Part shown: positions 16,840-24,921 of the stretch, in pieces
Numbering within the stretch: the stretch's first letter is position 1
Layout of the letters: the number at the start of each line of letters is the position of its first letter
Assembly: GCA_014874385.1 (NCBI GenBank)
Contig: JACWAE010000055.1
Coordinates: 1 to 37,740, forward strand
Source: Dehalococcoidia bacterium
Lineage (GTDB): Bacteria > Chloroflexota > Dehalococcoidia > SZUA-161
Reading direction: 5' to 3'
DNA: 37,740 bases
The notes under the pieces: generated by a model
What the model saw: only the letters and a program-made list of their open reading frames with translations
The model's database searches: none
What the model was told of the DNA's origin: nothing
Made by a program: the position numbers and the translations under genes

Positions 16840-17616
16840 ATGTCGGCTGAAGAACAGAAAGAGCTCATTGTCGAGAAAAAGGAAAACGGTAAAATATGGC
16901 TTATCACTATCAATCGTGCCGAGAAGGCGAATTCTCTTACTCTGGATATGATGTATGAGCTGGAGGATACCTGGAAAGCATATCAGGATGCCGAGGAGTC
17001 ACGTGTGGCAATCATCACCGGCGCTGGCAGCAGGGTGTTCTGTGCCGGAGCTGATCTACTGACACCGCCCAAGGTGGTGAGACCTGGCCCATTCAAGATT
17101 CCGGCCTTTGGCCCTGAGGACGTCTGGAAGCCGACCATCGCTGCTATCAACGGACACTGTATCGCCGGCGGGGCTTTGATTGCCCATGACTGCGATATAC
17201 GCATCGCTGCCGAGAATGCCGAGTTCGGCATAGCCGAAGCCCTGAGGAACATGCCGGCGAGTTGGGTGCGCGACCTGCACCTCCATTTGCATTTAGGTCA
17301 CGCTATGGAGATGGTGCTCTGGGGCGACAAGAGGGTCAGCGCTCAGCGTGCCTACGAGATGGGCTTCTACAACAGGGTCGTGCCTGCGGACAAGCTTATG
17401 GAAGAGGCTATGAGCTGGGCGGAGCGCATGGTCAATCTGGCGCCTCGCGCAGTGTGGAACTTCAAAGAGATTATCAAGCGGGGAGCTTACATGGAGCCCA
17501 AGCTGGGCAGGGCTTTCGGACAGGCGCTGGAGCAGAACCTGAAAGGTATGGAAGATACCCAGGAAGGTGCAGCAGCGCTGAGGGAGAAGAGAAAGCCCAA
17601 CTTCAAGAACCAGTAA
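16840..17616 (+). CDS. Enoyl-CoA hydratase/isomerase (crotonase) family protein
   Basis: The 258-residue protein has the crotonase fold: oxyanion-hole motifs FCAGADL and HCIAGGAL, and the 'AENAEFGIAE' strand. ATG at 16840 follows AGGAGGAAG with good spacing and fits the promoter. Of the two catalytic Glu of classical hydratases, the first (in 'GGGCELAM') is Leu here (L113), and the second is kept (E133 in FGIAE). Isomerases and other crotonases often have only one, so simple hydration of enoyl-CoA should not be assumed. 'NMPASWVRDLHLHLHLG' replaces the usual PGAGG loop, which suggests an unusual substrate. It lies beside the thiolase units and may share their acyl-CoA pathway. Confidence 0.88.
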   Translation: MSAEEQKELIVEKKENGKIWLITINRAEKANSLTLDMMYELEDTWKAYQDAEESRVAIITGAGSRVFCAGADLLTPPKVVRPGPFKIPAFGPEDVWKPTIAAINGHCIAGGALIAHDCDIRIAAENAEFGIAEALRNMPASWVRDLHLHLHLGHAMEMVLWGDKRVSAQRAYEMGFYNRVVPADKLMEEAMSWAERMVNLAPRAVWNFKEIIKRGAYMEPKLGRAFGQALEQNLKGMEDTQEGAAALREKRKPNFKNQ

Positions 17617-17649
17617 CGTGTTTTTTGGTAACCGGGAAGTGCAGAGGGG

Positions 17650-18510
17650 CTAGAGGCTGGAAAAGCGTATCTGGGTAGTCTCAGCAGCATCCTTCTGACA
17701 CTTCGGGCAAAAATAAGTGCCCCGGTTGCGCACAGCAATGCGTTCAATAGGGGTGGTACAGACCTTACAGGTTTGACCACCCCTGTGTGCTGCATAGAAA
17801 TCGTACTGTTGACTTCCCTTTTCACCGGTGGGACGGCGGTAGTCGCTGATGCTGGCACCGCCGTTGCCTATCGCTTTAGTGAGTACCTCTCGTATAGCTT
17901 TATGCAGCCTCTTTATTTCCACATCTGAAAGGCTGTTTGCTGCCCTCAGAGGATGGATACCTGAGAAGAACAGCGCCTCGTCGGCATACATGTTGCCGAT
18001 GCCGGCTATGACTTCCTGGTCACAGAGAACCGCCTTGATGGGCGCTTTGTGCTTGCTCAGCCTTTCTGCCAGTGCTTTTGGGGTGAAGCTGGTATCGAAA
18101 GGCTCGGGGCCGAGCTTGCCGATTTCCTCGCTTTCGTCCTTTACCAGCGAGATCGTGCCCAGCTTGCGCCGGTCTGTGAACAATAGCTCTGTGCCGTTAT
18201 CCAGGCTGAATACTGCTCGTACGTAGGGACTGGGCTCGGCCAGCGGCTTGCCTTTTTGACTGAGTCGCAGGGAGCCGGTCATTCTGAGATGTAGTATCAG
18301 GGCTTCGCCACTGGTCAGGCGGAAGATGAGATACTTTCCCCTCCGGGCTATCTTCTTTATCACCTGGCCTGGAAGGCGACGTTTGAGCTCTGCAACCGAA
18401 GATTTATGCACCATCTCAGGGCAGTAAACAGATACGCCTGTGAAGCGGCGTCCCTCTATCCTGGGGCGCAGGTCATTTACAATGGTCTCGACTTCCGGTA
18501 ATTCGGGCAT
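17650..18510 (-). CDS. mutM: Formamidopyrimidine-DNA glycosylase
   Basis: This 286-residue Fpg/MutM removes oxidised purines such as 8-oxoguanine and nicks the abasic site. It starts MPELPEVE, so Pro1 (after Met removal) is the Schiff-base nucleophile and E2 the catalytic acid. K57-equivalent region 'ARRGKYL', the helix-two-turn-helix segment 'EVIAGIGNMYADEALF' and the C-terminal zinc finger (CKVC...CPKC) are all present. It converges with the crotonase gene, 33 bases away. It lies downstream of polA with the same orientation, which fits a repair cluster. A dispersed repeat separates it from polA. Confidence 0.95.
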   Translation of the reverse strand: MPELPEVETIVNDLRPRIEGRRFTGVSVYCPEMVHKSSVAELKRRLPGQVIKKIARRGKYLIFRLTSGEALILHLRMTGSLRLSQKGKPLAEPSPYVRAVFSLDNGTELLFTDRRKLGTISLVKDESEEIGKLGPEPFDTSFTPKALAERLSKHKAPIKAVLCDQEVIAGIGNMYADEALFFSGIHPLRAANSLSDVEIKRLHKAIREVLTKAIGNGGASISDYRRPTGEKGSQQYDFYAAHRGGQTCKVCTTPIERIAVRNRGTYFCPKCQKDAAETTQIRFSSL

Positions 18511-18540
18511 TCTTAATTTAGTCCCAAAATAGGTTCTCCC

Positions 18541-18599
18541 CCGTTCGCCCTGAGCTTGTCGAAGGGCCGTTCATGGTTCGACAGGCTCACCACGAACGG
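18541..18599. repeat. 59-bp imperfect inverted repeat between polA and mutM
   Basis: CCGTTCGCCCTGAGCTTGTC begins the left arm, and the right arm ends in GACAGGCTCACCACGAACGG. The arms match with a few mismatches. This 'GAGCTTGTCGAAGGG / TTCGACAGGCTCA' sequence is known as a dispersed repeat in many unrelated bacterial genomes. It lies between the polA stop and the mutM start. Confidence 0.75.
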
Positions 18600-18647
18600 C
18601 ATATACCTCGCAGAATTCACTCAACTTATTCTTGCTAGTTATGGTTC

Positions 18648-21371
18648 CTACTCCATATCCCCCCAGCTTCGGCCTGTCTTGATGTCCACCTTCACAGGGA
18701 CGCTGAGCTTAATTGCGTTGGGCATTATCTCGAGCACCAGCCTCTTCAGTTTTTCTATTTCCGTCTGAGGCAGCTCAAAGAGCAGCTCATCGTGCACCTG
18801 GAGTATCATCTTTGCCTCCAGACCTTGCCTGTCCATCTCTTGCTGAAGCTGTATCATCGCCACCTTGATAATATCGGCAGAGGTACCCTGGACAGGCATA
18901 TTTATCGCCATGCGCTCCGCTGCCATCCTCACCTGGGCGTTAGTGGAGTTTATCTCGGGGATATAGCGCCGCCTGCCCAGCAGGGTCTGTACGTAACCCT
19001 TCTCCGCGGCCTCCTTTTTGGTGCGGTCGAGGTACTCCTTAACCCCGCTGTATTTCTCGAAATAGGCCTTGATGAACTGCGCTGCCTGCTCCCGGGAGAG
19101 CTCGGTGGCCTGCTCCAGCCCGTACTCGCTCATGCCGTAGATGACCCCGAAGTTGACAGTCTTCGCCAGACGCCTCATATCTTTGGTGACCTCCGCAAGG
19201 GGAACGCCGAACACCTGCGATGCGGTGGTGGCGTGGATATCTTCACCCTGCATGAAGGCAGCTACCAGCTTGGGGTCCTGGGAGAGGTGTGCCAGGGCAC
19301 GCAGGTCTATCTGGGAGTAATCGGCGGCGAGGAGCAGAGAGGTTTCCTTCTCGGCGATGAAGGCTTTTCTGACCTGTCTGCCCTCCTCGGTGCGGATCGG
19401 AATGTTCTGCAGATTGGGGTCGCTGGAGGAGAGCCTGCCGGTAACGGTGCCTGTCTGGTTGAAGCTGGTATGTACCCTGCCGGTATCGGGATCGATCAGG
19501 GCGGGCAGGGCATCGATATAGGTTGACTTCAGCTTGGCTAACTGGCGGTACTCAAGCAAAAGCTCGATGATGGGGTGCACCCCTTTGAGCGCTTCCAGTA
19601 CCGATGCCTCTGTGGAGTAGCCGCTTTTAGTCTTCCTCGTTTTAGGGAGTTTAAGCTCTTCGTACAGTATTTGTCCCAACTGCTGTGTTGAGTTTATGTT
19701 GAACGCGTGGCCCACGTTTTTGTATATCTCGTTCTCCAGCTTGGCCATCCTCTCGCTCATGCTCCAGGACATCTCGCGCAATTTGGCGGTATCCAAAGCT
19801 ACCCCGTTAGTCTCCATACGCAGCAACACTGGCAGCAGGGGCATCTCGACCTCAGCGAACAGCTTCCATAATCCCTGCTGCTTGAGCTCTTTCTCCAGCA
19901 GCTTGCTCAGCCTGATGGTCATGTCAGCATCGGCACAGGCGTATTCCGCCACCCTGGGTATGTCGACCCAGGCCATGGAAATCTGCTTGGCCCCGCTGCC
20001 AATTAAATTGCTTATCGGCGTCATCTCGATGCCCAGCTTGGAGAAAGCCAGTGGCTTAAGTCCGAGCGACTTTTCACCCAGTAAGTAGGCGGCGATCATG
20101 GTGTCGAAGCCGAGATTCTGCACGTTTACCCCATATTTCTGGAGCACAGCCATGTCGTATTTGCCGTTATGGGCCACCTTGGGCACCTTAGGGTTTTCCA
20201 GGAGAGGTTTGAGCCTGTCTATGACTTCCTGGATGGGGATCTGATTTCCTGAAGAGTGGCCAACTGGCAAATACCAGGCCTTGCCCGGCGTAATAGACAG
20301 CGAGGTGCCCACCAGTGCTGCCTGTCTGGGGTCCAAGCTGGTGGTCTCGACATCGAAGACAAAGGATTCGGCACGGGATAGGGCGTTGACCACTTTGTTG
20401 AGAGTCTCAGCGGTATCCACAATCTGGTAGTCGGCCGCTTCTTTGCTGACTTGTTGCGCTGCCGGAGCAGGTCTCTCCTCCTCGGCCATAGTCTCGGGCA
20501 GCTTGGGAAGCAGGCTGGAGAACTCCAGCTCGCGGAAAAGTTCGGCCACCTTGCCCCGTTCGTAGGTGCTGACGTGACAGGCCTCCAGGTCAAAATCGAT
20601 GGGCACGTCTGTATCTATAGTGGCGAGCTCTTTGCTCTGCCGCGCTACCTGCTCGTTTTGCCGCAGTGCCTCTTGAGTTTTGGGCGGCGCTACCTCATCT
20701 ATATGCTGGTAGATACCTTCGATGCTGCCGAAAGCCTGTATCAGCTTTGTTGCGGTCTTCTCACCGATGCCGCGCACCCCGGGGATATTATCCGAGGGAT
20801 CGCCTTTCAGTCCCTTGAAGTCTGTAAGCTGCCCGGGGGAGAGCTCGTAGCGTTGCTGCACTGCTGCCTCATCATAGATAACAGTGTCGCTGAAGCGTTT
20901 TCCCGGTTTAGGGGTGAGCACCCGCACATGGGGGGAGACGAGCTGCAGCGTATCGGTGTCGCCGGTGACGATGAGGATGTCTATGTCCTGCTCGCTGGCT
21001 TTTTTGCAGATAGTGCCAATTATGTCGTCAGCCTCGTATCTTGGCACCTCGAAGGAGGGGATGTTGAATGCTTTGATTAGCTCCTTCACCCTTGCGAACT
21101 GGATTTTGAGCTCATCGGGTGCTGGAGGGCGTTGCGCTTTATATGCCTCGAACTTTTCGTGTCTGAATGTCGGGCCCGGGCTATCCAGTGTCATAGCCCA
21201 ATGGGTTGGCTTTAAATCTGCCAGGACCTTGAGCATCATGCTGGCAAAGCCGTAGACTGCTCCTGTGGGCTCGCCGGTCCTGGTCAGCGAAAGCGAGGGC
21301 AGGGCATGGAAAGCACGGTGCACCAGAGCGTGTCCATCGAAAAGCAGAAGCAGTTGTTTTTGTGCTGGCAT
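18648..21371 (-). CDS. polA: DNA polymerase I
   Basis: This 907-residue Pol I has all three parts. The 5'-3' nuclease (1 to about 290) shows DGHALVHRAF, YEADDIIG and 'GDPSDNIPGVRGIGEKTA'. The 3'-5' exonuclease keeps DVETT, HNGKYD and CADAD, so proofreading looks intact. The polymerase has the O helix RRLAKTVNFGVIYG (Phe at the ddNTP-discrimination site) and motif C QVHDELLFE. Motif A reads ADYSQIDLR: the usual steric-gate Glu (ADYSQIELR) is Asp at residue 689. It would fill gaps in repair and remove primers. An extended -10 promoter lies about 75 bases upstream. Confidence 0.96.
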   Translation of the reverse strand: MPAQKQLLLLFDGHALVHRAFHALPSLSLTRTGEPTGAVYGFASMMLKVLADLKPTHWAMTLDSPGPTFRHEKFEAYKAQRPPAPDELKIQFARVKELIKAFNIPSFEVPRYEADDIIGTICKKASEQDIDILIVTGDTDTLQLVSPHVRVLTPKPGKRFSDTVIYDEAAVQQRYELSPGQLTDFKGLKGDPSDNIPGVRGIGEKTATKLIQAFGSIEGIYQHIDEVAPPKTQEALRQNEQVARQSKELATIDTDVPIDFDLEACHVSTYERGKVAELFRELEFSSLLPKLPETMAEEERPAPAAQQVSKEAADYQIVDTAETLNKVVNALSRAESFVFDVETTSLDPRQAALVGTSLSITPGKAWYLPVGHSSGNQIPIQEVIDRLKPLLENPKVPKVAHNGKYDMAVLQKYGVNVQNLGFDTMIAAYLLGEKSLGLKPLAFSKLGIEMTPISNLIGSGAKQISMAWVDIPRVAEYACADADMTIRLSKLLEKELKQQGLWKLFAEVEMPLLPVLLRMETNGVALDTAKLREMSWSMSERMAKLENEIYKNVGHAFNINSTQQLGQILYEELKLPKTRKTKSGYSTEASVLEALKGVHPIIELLLEYRQLAKLKSTYIDALPALIDPDTGRVHTSFNQTGTVTGRLSSSDPNLQNIPIRTEEGRQVRKAFIAEKETSLLLAADYSQIDLRALAHLSQDPKLVAAFMQGEDIHATTASQVFGVPLAEVTKDMRRLAKTVNFGVIYGMSEYGLEQATELSREQAAQFIKAYFEKYSGVKEYLDRTKKEAAEKGYVQTLLGRRRYIPEINSTNAQVRMAAERMAINMPVQGTSADIIKVAMIQLQQEMDRQGLEAKMILQVHDELLFELPQTEIEKLKRLVLEIMPNAIKLSVPVKVDIKTGRSWGDME

Positions 21372-21448
21372 ATTACTCAGTAACTGAAAAAATACTCAAT
21401 TCGGCGTGCAGGAAGACTAGCTCTTAACATAGGGCTCTCTATCCAGGC

Positions 21449-21457
21449 ATTATATCA
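21449..21457 (-). promoter_or_regulatory. Extended -10 promoter element of polA
   Basis: On the minus strand TGA-TATAAT (21457-21449) is an extended -10 box about 78 bases upstream of polA. The -35 region is weak, which is usual for extended -10 promoters. Confidence 0.5.
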
Positions 21458-21567
21458 GAAGAAAAGGGAATGGTGATACCCTGTCGAAGAGCTCTAGCTT
21501 TAACTTTCGGCTGCCGCTCTTCAAGAAATAAGAGCTCGCGGAGCTGTCGAGGGCAGGTGTAGAGGCG

Positions 21568-21742
21568 ATGGTGATTGGAACAGGCACCATTCCTAGGGCT
21601 GAACTATCAGTGAGCAAAGAGCTACGCTGAACAAGCCAAACTGGAACTCCACATCTTGCCCTCTGGCTGGGCGGTGATAAAGTTCAACGGGCTGCTGGAG
21701 CAAAGCAAGAAAGTGGCAGCGTTAGTACATATTACCTGTTAA
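21568..21742 (+). pseudogene. Possible frameshifted gene remnant in the polA-ferredoxin gap
   Basis: The 395-base gap 21372-21766 has no intact gene. On the plus strand an ATG at 21568 opens 19 residues ending KELR-stop. One base over, a frame runs from 21614 to a TAA at 21742 and reads 'AEQAKLELHILPSGWAVIKF' and onward to 'LVHITC'. The amphipathic, protein-like composition suggests the 3' end of a gene with a frameshift near 21613-21630. I do not recognise the family. The rest of the gap holds the polA promoter and small hairpins such as GAAGAGC/GCTCTTC. Confidence 0.3.
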
Positions 21743-21766
21743 CAGCTAATGGCGCAGGCCTGAATA

Positions 21767-22012
21767 CTAAGGGTGCAGCTTCTTATATTTTGCCTGCAGT
21801 TGCTCTTTGGTTTCCTTATGGGCATCGTCGGGCACGCAGGCATCGACCGGGCAGACCTCTTTGCATTTGGATGCGTCGTAGGCACCCGTGCACTCGGTGC
21901 ATCTGTTGGGATCGATGACATAGATTTTCTCGCCTTCGCTGATCGCCTGGTTCGGGCATTCGGGCTCGCAGGCGCCACAACTGATGCACTCATCGGTGAT
22001 CTTATAGGCCAT
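21767..22012 (-). CDS. 2[4Fe-4S] ferredoxin, Alvin/YfhL type
   Basis: The 81-residue ferredoxin carries two cluster motifs. The first is C9, C12, C15, C19 ([12 protein letters not shown]). The second is C38, C41, C50, C54, where eight residues separate the second and third Cys, the hallmark of the Alvin type with low-potential clusters. A short alpha-helical tail follows. AGGAGG lies before the ATG. It probably transfers electrons to enzymes such as the AOR-family protein or a biosynthetic radical enzyme, but no partner is adjacent. It follows coaD by 35 bases on the same strand. Confidence 0.93.
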   Translation of the reverse strand: MAYKITDECISCGACEPECPNQAISEGEKIYVIDPNRCTECTGAYDASKCKEVCPVDACVPDDAHKETKEQLQAKYKKLHP

Positions 22013-22047
22013 TTCTCTTCCTCCTAAATAATGTTCTTGGCCACGCT

Positions 22048-22548
22048 TTATTTCCCAACCCGTTTTCGGGTTTGCGGGAATTTCTTTTTCAAAGCAGCGG
22101 CGACGTGCTTGGGGACGAGGTCGTTGATATCTCCACCCAGTTCGCAGGCCTCTTTGAGCAAACTGGAGCTGAGAAACTGAAATTCTAGGCTGGTCATGAG
22201 ACAGACCAGTTCTACATCGCGGTCCAAATTTTTGTTCATCAGCGCCATCTCAAACTCTCGCTCGAAGTCGGAGCTCATCCTCAGCCCGCGCACCATGACC
22301 TTGGCTTTCACCTCGCGGGCAAAATCAACGGTGAGCCCGCTATAGGACGTTACCCGTACGTTGGGCAGATGGGTAACCGCCTTCTTTATCAAGTCTACCC
22401 TTTCCTCGGTGCTGAACAATAGGTGTTTCGATGGCCTATCGTACACGCCGATGATCAGCTCATCGAAGAGGGCAGCCGCTCTATTGGCTATATCGAGATG
22501 TCCGTTTGTTACGGGGTCGAAGCTCCCGGGGTAAATAGCACTGGTCAA
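22048..22548 (-). CDS. coaD: Phosphopantetheine adenylyltransferase
   Basis: The 166-residue enzyme joins AMP from ATP to 4'-phosphopantetheine, the fourth step of CoA synthesis. The nucleotidyltransferase signature [15 protein letters not shown] is at the N terminus, '[19 protein letters not shown]' in the middle, and the ISSTxVRE-equivalent is FLSSSLLKE. The start is a TTG at 22548 that overlaps the rsmD stop (TTGA), so translation is coupled. Length and motifs are normal for the family. rsmD-coaD is a common bacterial pair. Confidence 0.95.
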   Translation of the reverse strand: MTSAIYPGSFDPVTNGHLDIANRAAALFDELIIGVYDRPSKHLLFSTEERVDLIKKAVTHLPNVRVTSYSGLTVDFAREVKAKVMVRGLRMSSDFEREFEMALMNKNLDRDVELVCLMTSLEFQFLSSSLLKEACELGGDINDLVPKHVAAALKKKFPQTRKRVGK

Positions 22549-23102
22549 GGCTCACCCCCAGCGTATTGGTACACAGAGACACAGCTATCGCCATGGCGCA
22601 GATTCTTTATTTGTTGGAAATCGCCGTACCTTTCCTTCATGGGCATACGTCGGGAGTGTTCGATGACTATGGTTGAGTCCTCTCCAACCAGGCTTGAGGA
22701 GGAGAGCTTCTCCGTGGCGGTGGTAATAGAAGGATCAGCATAGGGGGGGTCGAGGAGTAGTATACCATATTTCTCTTTAAGGATGGATAGGGCCTTCTGA
22801 GCGGTCACACAGTAGACGGCTGCCTGTCCGGTGAATCCCGTGTGTCCGAGGTTCTCCTTAATTAGGGCGCACAACCTGGGGTCCTTTTCCACAAAATCCG
22901 TCCAGCCAGCGCCGCGGCTCAGGGCTTCGATGCCCAGGGCGCCGGTGCCGGCGTAAAGGTCGAGCACCCTTGACCAATCAGTAGCTGTGGATTCCAGCAT
23001 ATTAAAAATCGCTCCTCGGAGCAGGTCAGATGTAGGACGGAGCCCTGAACTTCTCAGCGATTTCAGGCGATGTCCTTTAGCTTTACCCGCAATTACCCTC
23101 AT
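22545..23102 (-). CDS. rsmD: 16S rRNA m2G966 methyltransferase
   Basis: This 185-residue Rossmann methyltransferase has the SAM-binding motif VLDLYAGTGALGIEALSRGA and catalytic motif LLLDPPY. RsmD methylates N2 of G966 in 16S rRNA. The opening 'MRVIAGKAKGHRLKS' followed by RPTSDLLRGAIFN is typical of the family. The ATG at 23102 is 23 bases downstream of a strong -10 box. It is the first gene of rsmD-coaD-ferredoxin. Confidence 0.95.
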   Translation of the reverse strand: MRVIAGKAKGHRLKSLRSSGLRPTSDLLRGAIFNMLESTATDWSRVLDLYAGTGALGIEALSRGAGWTDFVEKDPRLCALIKENLGHTGFTGQAAVYCVTAQKALSILKEKYGILLLDPPYADPSITTATEKLSSSSLVGEDSTIVIEHSRRMPMKERYGDFQQIKNLRHGDSCVSVYQYAGGEP

Positions 23103-23125
23103 TATTATCGTGCCAACAATGTTCT

Positions 23126-23153
23126 ATTATATCAGCGCTCCCCGTTCCGTCAA
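23126..23153 (-). promoter_or_regulatory. Promoter of rsmD-coaD-ferredoxin
   Basis: On the minus strand TTGACG (23153-23148), a 16-base spacer and TATAAT (23131-23126) with an upstream TGA give an extended -10 promoter about 23 bases before the ATG. Confidence 0.7.
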
Positions 23154-23357
23154 GTGTACCTCGGATTAGGTTGTTATGGGCGAATAGCCTGGCCTTTTCT
23201 TTCTATAATCGTTGTGAGTTTTTCCATGTTTTAAGGAACAGTAATTATGGCTATCCAAAACCGGATTTGGTATAACTTCATTGTTCTTCTAGCAGACTCT
23301 TCTTTTGAAAAGATCTGAAAGCGCGTCTACTGCGCCAACTAATCATGTACGACAATC

Positions 23358-23386
23358 TTGACAAAAATTAGTAAGAGTGTTACTTT
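23358..23386 (+). promoter_or_regulatory. Promoter of the lipoprotein gene
   Basis: TTGACA (23358-23363), 17 bases and TACTTT (23381-23386) precede the ATG at 23410. The rest of the 307-base gap from 23103 holds the divergent rsmD promoter and AT-rich DNA with no recognisable gene. Confidence 0.5.
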
Positions 23387-23409
23387 CTTGGTTGACCATG
23401 AGGGGGATA

Positions 23410-24756
23410 ATGAACTTATTTTCATCTAAGAATCTGCGATTATGGCTTGCTCTAAGCTTATTTGTCCTGGTAGCACTGACGGCGTGTGATAAACAGTTAG
23501 AAGTTACTGCCATGCCAGTCACCTCTCCGGCTTCTGGTAGCAGGCCTGTTATGCAAATTAGCCAGAGCAGTGGTATGATTGCGATTAAAAATCCTCCCGG
23601 GATCACAAATCTAATATTATGGGACAGCGGGCAGGCGGTCTTTGAATTGGATGGTGTTTATCGGGAAGCTCATCTGGCCCCATCGGTAGTGGCGAATCTG
23701 GTTGACGCTGCCGGGTTTCTTTACAATCTTGATAATTATGTATCAGCATTTCGTTATGTTGTGACGGATGCGCCATCTATCTTCTTAACTCTGGAGGCAG
23801 ATCAGGGGCATCGTAAAACTGTCGAAGTCTATGGAATAGTCCTGGATAGCGAGGATTTCCAGGAGTCGGACTTTATTGACCCCTCAAAGATTGAAATACT
23901 GGAGAAGGTGCAAGCCTTCTGGAAAATAGTGAAAGACTCGCTGCCCGAAACGGCGCCGGTCATGCAGCCTGTTGAGGTAGTTGTTGATGGTTATCCTCCC
24001 TACGGCGTGGATGTGACAACCATGACGCTTTCAGATTGGCCTCCGGAATTGGAAGGCTATCTCCAGGGAGAGGCGGCACAACAAGCCATTCGAATGGCAG
24101 GGCTTGCCTCTGAAAAACTATATCTGATGGGAGGAGAAGCATATTTTGTGAGGGTCGTTCCGGTATTACCCATCTTGCATGACTATCGATATCGGTGGGA
24201 GCGTCCTCGTCACCCCAACGCTACCAGATACAACATAGATGACCCTAAATATGGCAGCCTTTATCGATTCTCCGGAGTCTCTCAAGAAGAGGTGGCCTCG
24301 TGGTATAAGGCTGCGATGCCTGAATTGGGTTGGATTATGATGAAGGAGGAAGGAGCCGACTTTCAGGCATGGGTCTTTGGAGGGTACGACGAATATATGT
24401 TGGAATTTCGCTTTTACCCTGATAAGTTTTACATTCAACAAATATTCGTGGAACAGAGCGTACCTCGCTATCCAAATAGTATTCTTGGAGGCTGTGCCGG
24501 TTCTTGGTGTCAGCTGCTAAGTGGGGTTACTTTGGATGAGGCAAAAGCGTGGTTTCATGAATACATGGGGTATCTGGGTTGGACGGAGAAAGATACAGGC
24601 GTTTATTCTCGGTCCGACGGCGACGTGACCGAGATTATACGCTTTGGATTTCGAACTGAGAGTGGCGGAATAGCAGTGAATATAGAGGAACATCAGCAGA
24701 TTCCTCCTGCATGGTGGCCCTCACCTATTTCCACACCTACACCTCCTACGACATAG
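23410..24756 (+). CDS. Putative lipoprotein with two related C-terminal domains
   Basis: The 448-residue protein has a lipoprotein signal peptide: KNLR, a hydrophobic stretch and a lipobox LTAC with Cys26. It would be anchored on the outer face of the membrane. The N-terminal half (about 50-200) has no family I recognise. The C-terminal half has two alike segments, each a 'V(S/T)xxExxxWxxxxMxxLGW' pattern (near 300 and 380), which suggests a duplicated small domain. Start at 23410 follows GAGGGGGAT; the protein contains little else than these. The surroundings give no clue to function. The gene is a single unit, closed by a palindrome at 24813. Confidence 0.75.
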   Translation: MNLFSSKNLRLWLALSLFVLVALTACDKQLEVTAMPVTSPASGSRPVMQISQSSGMIAIKNPPGITNLILWDSGQAVFELDGVYREAHLAPSVVANLVDAAGFLYNLDNYVSAFRYVVTDAPSIFLTLEADQGHRKTVEVYGIVLDSEDFQESDFIDPSKIEILEKVQAFWKIVKDSLPETAPVMQPVEVVVDGYPPYGVDVTTMTLSDWPPELEGYLQGEAAQQAIRMAGLASEKLYLMGGEAYFVRVVPVLPILHDYRYRWERPRHPNATRYNIDDPKYGSLYRFSGVSQEEVASWYKAAMPELGWIMMKEEGADFQAWVFGGYDEYMLEFRFYPDKFYIQQIFVEQSVPRYPNSILGGCAGSWCQLLSGVTLDEAKAWFHEYMGYLGWTEKDTGVYSRSDGDVTEIIRFGFRTESGGIAVNIEEHQQIPPAWWPSPISTPTPPTT

Positions 24757-24786
24757 ATTTAGTGGCGTGTTTTTAGCGCTGCTGAC

Positions 24787-24835
24787 TCCTGTCGCGACGC
24801 GAAAATTTATAAGGGCGCACGTCCGTGCGCCCTAC
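24787..24835. repeat. Palindrome GGGCGCACG...CGTGCGCCC with conserved flank
   Basis: GGGCGCACG-TC-CGTGCGCCC (24813-24832) follows CTCCTGTCGCGACGC-GAAAA, which closely matches CTCCTGTCACGACGC-AAAAA before the palindrome at 12956. CTAC follows the right arm as in other members. It lies between the lipoprotein and cimA and may serve as the terminator of the former. Confidence 0.6.
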
Positions 24836-24858
24836 TATTTTCACGAAGCTTCCGCGAA

Positions 24859-24887
24859 TTGTGGAACCGAATCTATCGTGATATACT
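24859..24887 (+). promoter_or_regulatory. Promoter of the cimA operon
   Basis: TTGTGG (24859-24864), 17 bases and TATACT (24882-24887) with a preceding TGA. The -35 box covers an in-frame TTG that might be read as an earlier start, so the true cimA start must lie downstream. Confidence 0.6.
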
Positions 24888-24921
24888 TTATGGCAAATCC
24901 TGTGGTGGCAGCGGGGTAAAA

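Noticed and set aside
24859-24921. An earlier TTG start for cimA at 24859
   Set aside because: The TTG is part of the -35 box of a good promoter (TTGTGG-N17-TATACT), and a GTG with a nearby Shine-Dalgarno is found at 24922.
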